Part shown: positions 18,338 to 30,100 of the stretch, piece after piece
Layout of the letters: each line of letters begins with the position of its first letter
How positions within the stretch are numbered: the stretch's first letter is position 1
Program-made: the position numbers and the translations under genes
The notes under the pieces: model-generated
Database searches by the model: none
What the model was told of the DNA's origin: nothing
What the model saw: only the letters and a program-made list of their open reading frames with translations
Origin: Heterotrichella gracilis
Taxonomy: Eukaryota > Sar > Xanthophyceae > Tribonematales > Xanthonemataceae
DNA length: 34,355 bases
Assembly (NCBI GenBank): GCA_032358255.1
Contig: JAULBX010027761.1
Location: 1 to 34,355 of the forward strand
Reading direction: 5' to 3'

Positions 18338-21300
18338 ATGTATGAGGCACCACAGCCAGGCAGGAAACGAAAGTGGGATGTCCCTGCGCCTGTGGGGCCA
18401 TCCGTCCCTGCTCCTGGGGCCAGTACGGCGTATACTCCAGCCTATGGGTACAACCCTGCACCGGTGGCTTCATCGGCACCGGCAGCTGCTGCCCCAAGGC
18501 CTGCGGTGCAGGCTCCGAACCCAAATGAAACCATCGAGGAGCGTGTCAAGCGGGCGTCAGCTGCTGCTGCGGCTGCAATGGAGAAGATCAACCAGGTATT
18601 TAGCTGGAAACGGCCTCCTGTTCTCCACCTAAACCTGGTAACCACGGTACACACTGGTTGGTTTTGTCCTAAAGGTGTCCCTGTCCCCATCTGTCTCAAA
18701 CGTTGTTGTTTTGCCTCGACAGGACCTCATCAGGCAGGGCAGGCTCCCAGCTGCGGCGGGCAACGCTGCAGGCTCAAGCACCGCTAGTGAAGGCGGGGAG
18801 AAGGGGGTACACCGTGAGATAGTCATCAACCACGCCCCACCAGAGATACGGCACAACCTGACCAAGAGGACGGTGCACGACGACATTATGGGACGCACAC
18901 GGACCATCGTGGTCACCAGGGGACGCTACATCCCTCCTGGGTTCCCTGTTGGAGACGGAGAGAAGCCGCTGCACCTGTTGATCAAGCCAAATGGGAACCT
19001 TGCAGGGGTAAGTGCAGAGTAGGAGTACTTGTTGGGCCACTGGCTTTCTGAAACTGAACCCTGTTCTCCAATATGGATGAACCCTGTTCTCCAATATGGA
19101 TGGACCAGTTGGCGTGAGTGGTTTTACCCAGTAGTGGTTAAAGGGTAATATATGAGCATCTTCACCAAAGGGAAACACACTGCAGTCCAGCTCCTGCCCA
19201 CCTGCCGTCTCAACCTTGTGGCAGAAGGATAATCGTTCCTTGCCCCCCCACAGGACAACCTGGGGCAGCAGCGGGCAGTCGATGCCGCAGCCCTTGAGGT
19301 GGAAACCCTCCTCAGTGGCAAGAAGCTTAAGCCCCAGATGGCCATGCCACCAGCCAGCTTCAACAGTGTCCCGCCCCCACAAACCGCAGCCGCCCCCACC
19401 ACCCTGCCCCTATGGGTGGGCATCGAGGCGCCGCCAGAGTTCAACCTGGCTGCAAAGCTGCGGGGACCCAATGACAGCTACCTGAGTCACATTGCCAGGT
19501 AACAAGTGAGCAAGGCTCTTATTCCATTTGAGCTGACACGCTCATGTGAGCCACATTGCCTTTGGTACAAGCCAGCTGGGCTCTTCACCCTTCTGGCCTC
19601 ACGTTTCTACGTATGCGCTTGCACAGTCCTGGTGTTTGGTTGCTCCCCCTGTCCCAGCGTGTAACCTGTGGTGGTGAAGAGCCGATGCGGATGCTTACTA
19701 CTATGCTTATTCTCAGTCCTCTTGATTAACCTTATTCTGAGAGTTATTCTTAATCTTATCCTTACTCTTATTATTGTCACTTTGCCAGGGAGGCGGGCGC
19801 CAGCGTGCAGCTGAGGGGGAGGGGCTCGGGGGTGGAGACGCCTGAGCCGATGAACGTGTGCATCACAGCCTCAAACCCAAAAGCCGCTGAAGACGCGCGG
19901 CGGTGCGTGGCCCTCGTTTACCTGGCTGTTGATGTCAACACAGTGTGCATCAGCTGGGCCTGACTCAGTTGCAGCAACAGATTATATCCGCTATTTTTAT
20001 ATGTTGTTTTTTTGACAGTTGTGCGGTTGATCTGGAGTTGACTGCTGATCTGACTGAACAGCGAGAACGTTCTCGCGTACCTTGACCGACCATGTACACT
20101 GCTGCGCCTTTGACACCGCCTGCCAACCCTATCCAACACGCCGCGGCTGCGCCGTCGCAAAGCTGCTGTTCACATGGAACGCCCCAACCCGCTGGGCTCC
20201 TCACTGACTTTAGCCTGTTGTCCCTTGGCTCGCAGGCTGGCACAGAACCTGATTGACACAGTGAGAGCAGAATTCCAGCGCGCCTACCCTCACGGCGCCC
20301 CACCCCCAGGCCAGGCGCCACCTGCACAGCCCGGATATGCCGCCTACCCCACTCCCCAGCCACAGTACCTACCGGCGCACAACGCCTACGCCGCCCCCGC
20401 AACCTACGCCGCCCCCGGTGCCTACCCGGGGTACGCCCCCGCCCCCGCCGGGCAGCAGCCAGCGTATGCGGCCTCCACAGGCTACGCCCAGGCGCCACCT
20501 GGAGGGTATGCGCCGCCACCTGGCGGCTACGCGCCACCCCAAGGGGGGTACCAGCCCCCACCACCTGCGCAGTACGCCGGCGCGCCATATGGCGCTCCCG
20601 CCCCTCAGGGCGGGCACCAGCCCCCACCAGGGGCTTCAGGCTACCCGCCCCCCGCGGCTGGCTACGGCGCCCCACCTGCTCCCTTTGGCACCCAATACCA
20701 GCAGCAGGCGTACGCTCAGCCTGCGGCGCCCTACCAGTACCCTCCACAGGGGCCTCCACAGGGCGCCCAGTATGCTGCACCACAGCAGCAGGGTCAGCAG
20801 CAGCAGCAACACCCTCAGGGCGCGCAACAGGGCGCTCAGTATGCTGCACCAGGGCAGCAGCAGCAGGCGCCGCAGGGGCCACAGCAGGGGCAGCAGCAAC
20901 AAGGCCAACAGCAGCAAGCCCCGCAGCAGCAAAACATGCAACAACATGGCCAGCAGCAGCAGCAGTACATGCAGCCACAGCAGGCACATGCGCAGGGGCA
21001 GGGGCAACAGGGGCAGTACTCCCACCCCGAATCCCAGCCCCCCCAGCCTCCCAGCGGGTATGAGGGCCAGGATGGTCAGCCCAAGAGGCGCTTCAGGGAG
21101 TTCAAGGAAGGGGACAATAACCCCACGCAGGTGCGTGCGCGCCAGTATTTTGGGGGCTGTTGCGGTTGCTTACTTGCGTTCCAGCCATGCATTCAGGTTA
21201 GTGGTCAGGCTGTATATCAAGTGAATTGCTGTTGTGGGTGGTTGTCCTCAAAAGGAGTGGCAACGGAACAGGCTTTTTACCTAGGAACGCTACAGCATGC

Positions 21301-22726
21301 CTGGCATTGGTAACGGTGCATCGCTGTGTCGGTGCATTGCCATACAGTATCGGTGGCGTGCGGTCTGGGCCAGCACGCGACGGCGGCAGTGCCGGTAGTG
21401 TAGCCAGGGATTGGTGGGTGCTAGAGATTAACATGCCGGATCTTGACTGGTGACGCAGGCACAGGCTCCGAGCTACTACGCCAACTTCGGCGCCCCTGCC
21501 GAGGCACCAGCATATGCACAGCAAGGCGCCATGGGGCCGCCACCACTGCCATCCTCAAGGCACGCACAGTCCATGGGGCCACCAGCGCCACAACCCATGG
21601 GGCCCCCACCACCACAAAGCATGGCCCCTCCACCGCCACAGAGCATGGGCCCCCCACCGCCAAGACCACCGCAAGCTGGCACAGGTATGCACACAGCAGT
21701 TGCTGGAGGCAACCTCTTTGCAATAATCACCCCCAACACGCTGTAGCAAAGTACTAGGGTTTAGGGTAGGCGGCAACCACCTGCTGCTGCACCACAATTT
21801 GGTGAAGGGCTTGGTGATGTACTATTTGCTGGTGACAACGGTGCACGTGGCATTCATGCACTAACCCCATTTGTGCCAATGGACTCACCAGTGTATCCCA
21901 TGATTACCGTACTGGCGATAGGGTTTGGCCCCCCTCTGCAGAAAACAATTATAAACCATGGTTTTCAGTTTGGCCCCAGGCAAATTTCAATTTTAAAGAT
22001 TTCGCCCCATTTAAAACTTGATTTTACAGGGCAGCTTTGGCAGAGCTGCAATGTGTCGAACGCCACTATGCAGCTTCTTGTGACACTCATTTTGCCACAT
22101 TCCTGTGTCGAAATAGTGCTGGGTTAACGTTACAGTTTACGACATACCCATGCATGCGGAAAATGTTGCGCGGGACCACGACTCGGTCAGCGAAATACAG
22201 TCGTCCTTCGAACGAACAGCACGAACAGTTGAATACAACCCTAAAACAAGGTTGAAGGTGTTTATAGAGCCAGGTTTGGGGTTTAAATACGAACAGGAGC
22301 AATTGTAGCCAATTCGCCCTAGAAAAGGCAAATTTTAAAATTTCGCCCCGAGCCAAACGATTAATTATAAAATTTCGCCTAAAACAATTATAGCATTATT
22401 GGGGGCCAACCCCTATCGCCAGTACGGTACTTGCTGACCAGGGTTCTTCCGCCTGGTGTGCAGCCACCGCGTCACTCACAACCCACCTCCTCATTACTCA
22501 CGAATGTGTGCTCAGGCATGCATGCACTGCGCAAGAAACACCCCTAACCTTGTTCCCACGTCTGAGCACCTTCACCTCCAGGGCCTGCACGCCCTGCGCC
22601 ACCGCCCCACCCCCTGTACACTAACCCGCGACCCTTTCCTGCGTGCCTGTGCGTGTAGGGTCTGTACAGCTGTCTGCAGGTGCTGGGCCTCTCAAGGGGC
22701 TGGTTGACTATGGCGATGACGAGTGA
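18338..22726 (+). CDS. KHDC4: KH-domain RNA-binding protein, KHDC4 (BLOM7) / RIK family
   Basis: Seven exons in phase: 18338-18595, 18723-19007, 19254-19498, 19789-19902, 20236-21130, 21459-21684 and 22680-22726 (TGA), giving 689 aa. Recognisable family segments: REIVINHAPPEIRHNLTKR, a RTIVVTRGRYIPPG block, GEKPLHLLIKP, then the KH region (about residues 235-315) with LWVGIEAPPEFNLAAKLRGPND, REAGASVQLRGRGSG and ARRLAQNLIDTVRAEF. Human KHDC4 takes part in pre-mRNA splicing; plant RIK binds a MYB repressor of KNOX genes. Exon 5 codes ~300 residues of Pro/Gly/Tyr repeats followed by Gln-rich runs, probably disordered. Exon 6 adds MGPPPP/QSM repeats. The short last exon ends GLVDYGDDE, separated by a 995 bp intron holding a MITE. 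If that intron is retained, translation stops at 21744-21746. Confidence 0.9.
19055..19101 (+). repeat. Perfect 23 bp tandem duplication in KHDC4 intron 2
   Basis: TGAACCCTGTTCTCCAATAT plus GGA occurs twice back to back. The perfect match implies a recent event. Confidence 0.93.
20061..20076. promoter_or_regulatory. 16 bp perfect palindrome with GAAnnTTC core
   Basis: GCGAGAACGTTCTCGC is its own reverse complement and lies in intron 4 of the KHDC4 gene. The core AGAACGTTCT fits the inverted nGAAn unit of a heat-shock element. One two-unit site is short for strong HSF binding, so function is inference. Confidence 0.5.
21906..22430. mobile_element. MITE-like non-autonomous DNA transposon (~525 bp)
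   Basis: Terminal inverted repeats of about 27 bp: the left end starts CCGTACTGGCGATAGGG and the right end is its reverse complement (CCCTATCGCCAGTACGG), continuing as GGTTTGGCCCCC / GGGGGCCAACCC with one mismatch. Both ends are flanked by TA, which fits a TA target-site duplication of the Tc1/mariner kind. The interior is AT-richer than the surroundings, with repeated ATTTCGCC and AAAACAATTATA motifs near both ends, and it has no transposase ORF. It sits in the last intron of the KHDC4 gene. Confidence 0.88.
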
Positions 22727-23106
22727 ACAAGGTATACATACTACTGAATACATGGCCATCCCCTCCACACTAACTTGACTGTTGGCCTGTGTGCTATACC
22801 TTCCCCACCCGCCAAGTGCCAACTGGAGTTCAAATCCTCATATTGAGTTTGTTACTGCAACCATCTGCTGTACATGGGGTGTGTACAGCTGTCTGCATGC
22901 CTTGCGCCACCGGCCACCGGCCCCCCACTAACCCACTTCTCCTGTCTGTCCTCTTGCACGTGTAGGGTCCTGCATGCACTTCGCAACGGCCCCGCCGCCC
23001 CCCACTAACCCACCATCTCTGCCTGCCTCCCCCTGTGTGTAGGGTCTGTACAGCTTTCTGCAGGTGGCGAATCCTTTTCAAGGGGATTGCAAGCTACGAG
23101 GGGATG
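22575..23106 (+). repeat. Tandem echoes around the KHDC4 last exon
   Basis: GTGTAGGGTCTGTACAGCT plus KTCTGCAG/GTG at 22651 (real acceptor, last exon at 22680) recurs at 23035-23063. There the copy continues as a decayed last exon (TTTTCAAGGGGATTG against TCTCAAGGGGCTGG). Weaker copies of the unit lie at about 22876 and 22959. The accompanying block CTGCGCCACCGCCCC...CACTAACCC occurs at about 22592, 22890 and 22980. Confidence 0.85.
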
Positions 23107-24123
23107 GGGGAACCAGATTTTGTCCACTCACGCTGTGCCACCAGGTTCCAGGGACAGGGGTTTCTTCCAGCCATGCTCTGCCATAATGATAAGCTGTGTG
23201 CTGCAGGGTCTTTTCTGCTTTTGCAGGCGTGTTTGGTGTGTGTGGACATAGGGTGTGGGTTGGCCATGGGCGGGTTGTGGGTTGCGAATTGCAGTAGTGT
23301 GGGTCTTGTCGGGGTATGGGAGCGTATTAAATTGCAGGGTGAGCGCCAGTTGCCGTTGTCCAGCTGCTGTCAAGGGTGGACTCGTAGGGTTCAGGGTTGC
23401 CCAGCTGTGTCGGGAGTAGGGTGTGGATGGTGTTTTCAAACAATATCAGCTGTAGCATGGGGTTGTACACTGGCTGGTTGAACAACATGTGACTGGCTGG
23501 CAGAGTTGACACGGGATAGGAATGGGTGGTGTAGGGAAGGAGCTCTTTATGTCATGCGCCCTTGAGGAGGCTGGGCAACGTGCTGGTGTTCTACCAGTGC
23601 TTTTGTTGAGCAACTGTGTTACTCCATGTGCGAGCAACTGTGTAACACTAACCCAGAAACTTAAAACTCTTTGGAGCCTCATGCTAGCTGCGTGCTCTTG
23701 GGACGTGTTGTTTGTGCCCCAGGCACTGTCGGGCAGGTAGCCAGTCACAGCTCCAACTTGGAGTCCAAGCTCCATTGATGTGCAGTGTGCACGGTTCACC
23801 CACACAGTACAAGGGTCTTGTTGGCCAAAGTGCCTGAGTTGACATAACTCGTTGTTTTAAACGTACTTTTAGGCTGCCCAGCACACTGGAAGTGTAAAAC
23901 CCTTCGGCAACTAACTTCTGTCTCGCCTGGGGCTCTAAAGGGTAACGCAACATATTGCAAAGCTCTGGCACAGTTCCGCAATAACAGGGAAGAGGCGAGC
24001 CTCGCCAGGCATTCTCCTGCAAAGCGCCGCAGCGCAGCCTTCGTTCCATACTATTTAAACGGAAGGCAGAGTGGCAGGGTCTTTTTGTGACGCAGAACAA
24101 AACTTTAGTTTGGAACGAAAAGC
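23107..24123. other. Intergenic region and ATG7 upstream sequence
   Basis: No supportable gene. A short direct repeat GAGCAACTGTGT(T/A)AC lies at about 23608 and 23632. ATACTATTTAAACGG at about 24049 could act as a TATA region, about 70 bp before the ATG7 start. Confidence 0.4.
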
Positions 24124-27100
24124 ATGGCGGGACTCGGCGATGGCGAGCGTAAGGTGCTGCAATTCAAGCCACTGCAGGTACGGGGAGTGAGCCAATGACT
24201 TGAGACACAAGTTAAACTGTACGGTCCGAGTCTCGTCACCTTTGTCGCTGGACATCGGCTGAGTCACCTCGAAAGCATATGCATGCATGCAATCGATGGC
24301 ATGCCGTGTGGCACATGTGCCTGCGTCGTACGCACCTGCCTCACTCTCGGCGTTCCTACGGACGTTGAATTCTCGTTTGACCCGTTCTTTGCTTGTTTTC
24401 CCCTCAACTGGGCACGGTTGTACAACGCTCGAAATGCGTGAGTCACCTTGGGTGGGTTGGTGTTTTAAAGAGCGTGTGTTGTGGTGCTTCCTAGTGCTGT
24501 TACGGTATCAGTTGAGTAGTGGAAACGATTTCCTTCAACTTCGATTTCTGGTGGCTCGGGTCTTCTGGGTCCACGTTAGGTACTCAACACATGAGAATGG
24601 GTTTGGCATGGTGTGCAGCTCCAAGCCGAAACCTCCTTCTGGAGCGAGCTGGGCAGGCTCAAGCTGGACACCTTCCGCCTCTCAGAGGAGCCGATACCGT
24701 TCACAGGTGACCATGCCTCCCATTCCTGTAGCATGAGGCACCTATAGCTAGATTGGTGTGTTGTTGGTGCTGTCTGAAAAAAAGCCTGATGGCAACACCA
24801 GTCAAGTGGGTAACCTTCGTGTGCTTGGTTGCCTGCAGGCCGGTTTTGCTGCTCCAAGCACCCGTCTGTGGAAGGAACGGTGCGCCTGGACGACTTGTCC
24901 CTGTCCCAGCCACCTACCGGCAAGGTACTCTCTGTCTATCGACCCTGCTGTTTCTCCCAGTCACATGACACTATCCTTGCTGAAGTAACTAAGCTTGTGG
25001 AGCTAAACCCAACTCCCTTCTCACTGTCCCGCAGGGCTGGTACCCACTGCCTGGTGAAGTGCACAATGTGAACAGCATTGAGAGGTTCAAGAGCTATGAC
25101 CGCCCGGCAGCAATCCAGAAGGTATGTAGGTACTGCAGTACCCACTTACCCTTGTCTCTTACACGTGCAACTGCTGATAGGTCTGCCCACCCTTGCACAA
25201 ACCCCAAATGTCATCCTGTGCAAAAGCGTCTGCACTCCTTTCCATACAGCGAGAAGGAATAGGTTCCTTTGCATAAGCGTGTATTAGCTCACAGCAAAAA
25301 TGCTCAAACAACTTAATTAATACCCTATGGTTTTAGAGCGTTTGCTTTGAGCTAGTACAAGCATATAACCCTCTTTGGGTCACCCTAAACCCCCATGGTA
25401 CCAACAGCAGCGCTTGGTGTTGTGCCAGGTGGCGTCCCAGGTGTGGTCTGACATCCGGTCAGGCAGGGCGGAGCAAAACCCAGCCCTCCTCAACCGCACC
25501 CTGCTGCTCAGCTATGCTGACCTCAAGCGCTACCGCTTCATACACTGGTAAGCCCCTCTTATCAAGTATTGTGTGGTTAAGCAGTAGAAGTACCTACTAG
25601 TAGAAGTTACCATGGCACAAGGAATTTGGAGCCTGTTCCCATCCTGTAGGGCTATTTCATTTGCCCCATTTTGCCAGCACCAGTTTCCCCACTGCACTTT
25701 GTTCTGCGCCAGCAGGTTTGGCTTTTCAGCGCTGGTGACGTCCTCCCATGTAGGGTTTAGGGTGTGGGGTCTAGGGTTTTGGGATCTCTCTCACGAGCTG
25801 TTGTATGCGCAGGTTTGCCTTCCCAGCGCTGGTACCCCCCTCCCCGTTCCAAGTCAGCAGCACGCAGTCCCTGGGGTCAGCGTATGGGACAGAAGTCGCC
25901 AAACAGGTGCGGGGACCATGCGTGGCGGTGCTTGCAAACACTTTCAATAACCTGACATGTGCCACGACATCGTTGCACATCATGTGATCAATGACAATCC
26001 TTCGTACATTGCCAGGGTGCCCTCCACTGGACCTGTGTCAGCCATTTTCAACCAGTTTCGATCACATTCAATCACTTCCAAACCGCCTGTCACCTTGATC
26101 TGTTTTAATTACATCAAATTGCATGGCATGTGCGCCATGTTGCAGACCAGTGCCAACACTTCCAATCGCATGACACCTGCACCCTTCTGTGCAGATCTGC
26201 AATGCATGTGAGCAATTCCAATCCCAAGGGGAGCATGCGGCACACCCTGTGTGGGGGCTGCATGTCAGTGCGGATGGCAGCGTCTCAACCCTTCCACTGG
26301 CCAGATGGGCCGAGGAAGAGGAAGTTGCAGGTGAGGCTGCTGGCGCACAGTCCACATTCTACATCCCTCTTACAATAAAAAACGGGGGAAAACAGGGAAA
26401 GAAAGGGAAGGAAACAAGGGACAAAGACAACACAATATACACAATATGTGTTTGATAGTCACAATGTAAATGGGAAAACCAAACATATGGAATTAAATGT
26501 TACAACCCTGCTGTTATTCCTGTGGTTGAAGAAGAGGAAGCTGCAGGTGTAGCTGGTGGCACCCCTTTCCTACAAAATGGGTTCAAAGTAAGCCATGGTG
26601 GAGTAAATTGGATAAATTGAATCACTTGACATGACTTGTGTGGCGTGCAGCGGTGACAGGTGGCAAGCTGCTACTGGCCGTTGCTGATGCCAGCTGTCGC
26701 CCCATCGACCCCGGCTGGACGCTAAGGAACGTGCTGCTCATGGCGGCCTACCGCTGGCGCAAGGAAACCGTGCAGGTAGGACCAGCAGAGGGCTTTGGAT
26801 GCACATGAAAATGTATAGGGTGATAGATGGGGAGGGATAAGTGTATAAGGGTAAACAGGGGACCGGAGTAGTTATATTCTAGTCTCCTTGGTATGGAATA
26901 CATGCGGGAATTGGACAGGGTTTAGGGTTTAGAGTTAAGGGTGCACCTGAGTAGCTGCAAGGCGAAGTGTGTTATTGGCAGGTTGCTGCTGGGGGCAAGG
27001 TGCATCTCAGCAATGTGCCATTTGCCACTGATTTCAATCGGTGCCACCAACCCGCCGCACGCCATTGGTTTAAATCAGCAAGGTGTTGTACCACTAACCC

Positions 27101-30100
27101 ACCGCACACCGCTGATTTACTTCAGCAAGCTTGCTATACCACCAACCCACTGCACGCACACGCATCACCCTGGCCAGCAGCATCCAGGACAGCAATTTCC
27201 CCACCTTGCGGCTGCGTGCAGGTGGTGTGTGTACGCGAGCTGAGAGGGGAAGTGGATGCAGGGGCGTGTCTGGTGGTCACTGCGCACCTGCCACACATCC
27301 CAGAAGGTGAGGAGGCAAATCCATGTTAGAATCAAATTTGCTGCATCAATACACAGTGGGGTTTGGCCAGGAAACAGTTGAGCCCTGCACCCTGCAAACA
27401 ATACTCCCATCCTATGTTTTGTCACTGAGTTTGGCAGTTCCAAACCTCCTCTCCTGCATGCCCCGTTTGTTTCATGATCGCACCATCTACAGCGTCTTGC
27501 TTCTGAGCTCAACATGCAACCCACGCTCAGCAATTTGCAAGCAATATGTATTTGCCCCTCTCAACTACTGCTGAAAATACCGCAACTTGCAACTCATGCC
27601 TTTGATCCAGGGTGGCACGAGTCCGAGGACCAGGTTCCGCATGTGCCTGGGTGGTCCACCAACGCGCAGCGCAAGATCGCACCCAGCCTGGCAGACCTGG
27701 GGGCGAGCATGGAGCCAAAGAGGTGCGCATGGCAGTCATGTTTGACTCAAAAGTGGACACGACACATTGCTCTAAAGACTGCATGCAGAAGTATGCAGCT
27801 GGTACCACATTGACAAATGTATGAAAAAGGATGTATTTTTCTTTTTGAGGCATATAAACTATGTTCCTCTTGTAGGCTGGCCGAGGCTGCAGTGGATCTG
27901 AATGTGCGCCTGATGAAGTGGCGCGCAGTGCCTGCGCTGGACATAGACGCGCTGGCGCAGACCAAGTGTCTGCTCCTGGGTGCAGGTGGGGGACGTACAG
28001 CTACATATTAGTGGTTACTGTAATTTATTAACAGTAGTTGTGTAATTCCCCGTGTGGCTTAACTGCCCTGCCCATGCATTTGCACCTTTTACACCCCCAT
28101 TACCTCCCCCAATCACCCCCCGCAGTCAGGCTTGGCTGCGCAGTTGCCTGCACCCTGCTTGGTTGCCAACCAATAGACTATGTGTGTTTTGGGTGCAGCT
28201 TCCGCAGTCCAGAACCCTGCTGGGATCAACTAATGTTATCCCCAATCTTATGCAGGCACGCTTGGCTGCGCGGTGGCCCGCACCCTGCTTGGGTGGGGTG
28301 TGCGCCACATCACCCTGGTGGACAACTCCACGGTGGCATACAGCAACCCAGTGCGCCAGTCACTCTACACCCTGGCGGACTGCACGGGGGGCGGGGCGGC
28401 AACGGGGGGTGCGTGTGTAGGGCACAGATTGAGCACTGGTTTGCTGTGTTACGTACTGATACATTCAGGCTATGCTTCTGGTCCTGGGAGTTTCCAGGTT
28501 CAAATTGTTTAGGGTTTAGGGTCTATCAGCAGCATGGCTATGTCCCATTTTTGGAAAGTGGAAATTTTCTTCCTTTGCTATCTTACGCATCCCGGGATAT
28601 GTTGTATGCGTGATTCCCATAATTATCTACCAGAATCTGTTTTATAACTTTTTCAGTCACTGCGCAAGTGCACAATAGATGCTGCATCAGGCGTGGTTCT
28701 AGGCGGTGGTCCTAAACCTGGGAGGTCCCAGATACGATCTCCAATGGTGAACAAACTGTTTGATTATCTCCAGTACAGGGGCGTCTGGTGGGAAACCCAA
28801 GGCTGCTGCCGCCGCTGCTGCACTGCTGGACATCTTCCCCTGTGTGACCGCCACTGGGGTGCAGCTGTGCGTGCCCATGCCGGGCCATGTGCTTGCTGAC
28901 GTGGAGGTGGCAAAGGTATGTGGACGCTGCAGCTGCATGTGTAGCTTTATGCATGCTCATATTGCTTTGAGGCTGCAAGCTCCTGGTCACTGCTGGACGG
29001 GGTGCACAAACAATGGCACAGAGATATTGAAATGGAAATTGGTACATCTCCATATTAATGTTGAATCATAATCAAAGGATTACCAGAATGTTTTGCAATT
29101 GCAGGCCAAGGAGGAGTGGGAGCAGCTTGATGCGCTGATCCAGTCCCATGACGTGGTGTACCTGCTCATGGACACGCGGGAGAGCAGGTGGCTGCCATCG
29201 CTGCTGGCCGCTGCGCATGACAAGCTTGCTATTAACGCAGCGCTGGGCTTCGACTCCTTCCTGGTCATGCGCCACGGGGCGGGCCCAGGTGAGTCCAGAG
29301 TTCAGGGTTAGGGTTTGGGGTTAGGGCTGTGCGATGTTCCTGGTCGTGCGCCATTGAACGATGCCATGGGGATGGGTTTAAGTACGAGGGTGTCATGGGA
29401 TTGTGGTCAAATGGCGGCAGCGCAAACTGCGCAATAAAAAGGACAACACAAACCCTAAACCCTAACGCGCTTACACCGCCTCCCCCACACCCCACAGGTC
29501 ACCACGACGGCGCAGCCCCTTCCACCTCCACCACCCCACCCACCGCCGTTACCCCCACTAGGGTGGGCTGCTACTTTTGCAACGACGTGGTGGCCCCGCT
29601 CAACTCCACGGTGGATCGGAGCCTGGACCAGCAGTGCACGGTGGCGCGTCCCGGGCTGGCGCCCATAGCTGGTGCCCTGGCGGTGGAGGTCATGGCTGCG
29701 GTGCTGCAACACCCACTGGTGAGTCATGCACCTGCCTGCGGGGGGGAGGCGTGAGGTTACATGGGGTCAAAGGGTGTGGGCCACTTGCGGGTTTGGCTTG
29801 AGTGCTTGCATGGCCAGAGCATCATGCTACTGCACCGCCTGCTAACCCACTGTGGTTGATTGGTACCCACATGCTGACCCTCCGCCAACCCCCTTGGTGC
29901 AGCGCCACGCCGCCCCTGCCGCCGGGGACCCCAGCACCTCCGGGGATCCTCAGCTCGATTTGCCCCTCGGCGAAATCCCCCACATGATCCGGGGCGCCCT
30001 CACGGGGTTCAGCCTCATGTGCCTGCGGGGCCAGGCCTCATGCTACTGCACCGCCTGCTCGCCCATCGTCGTGGATCGATACAAGGCCCAGGGATGGGAT

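Noticed and set aside
19965-20987. 340-codon open frame on the minus strand
   Set aside because: Antisense of the GC-rich Pro/Gln/Tyr exon of the KHDC4 gene. Its Ala/Arg/Gly-rich composition is an artefact, and no family or splice support exists.
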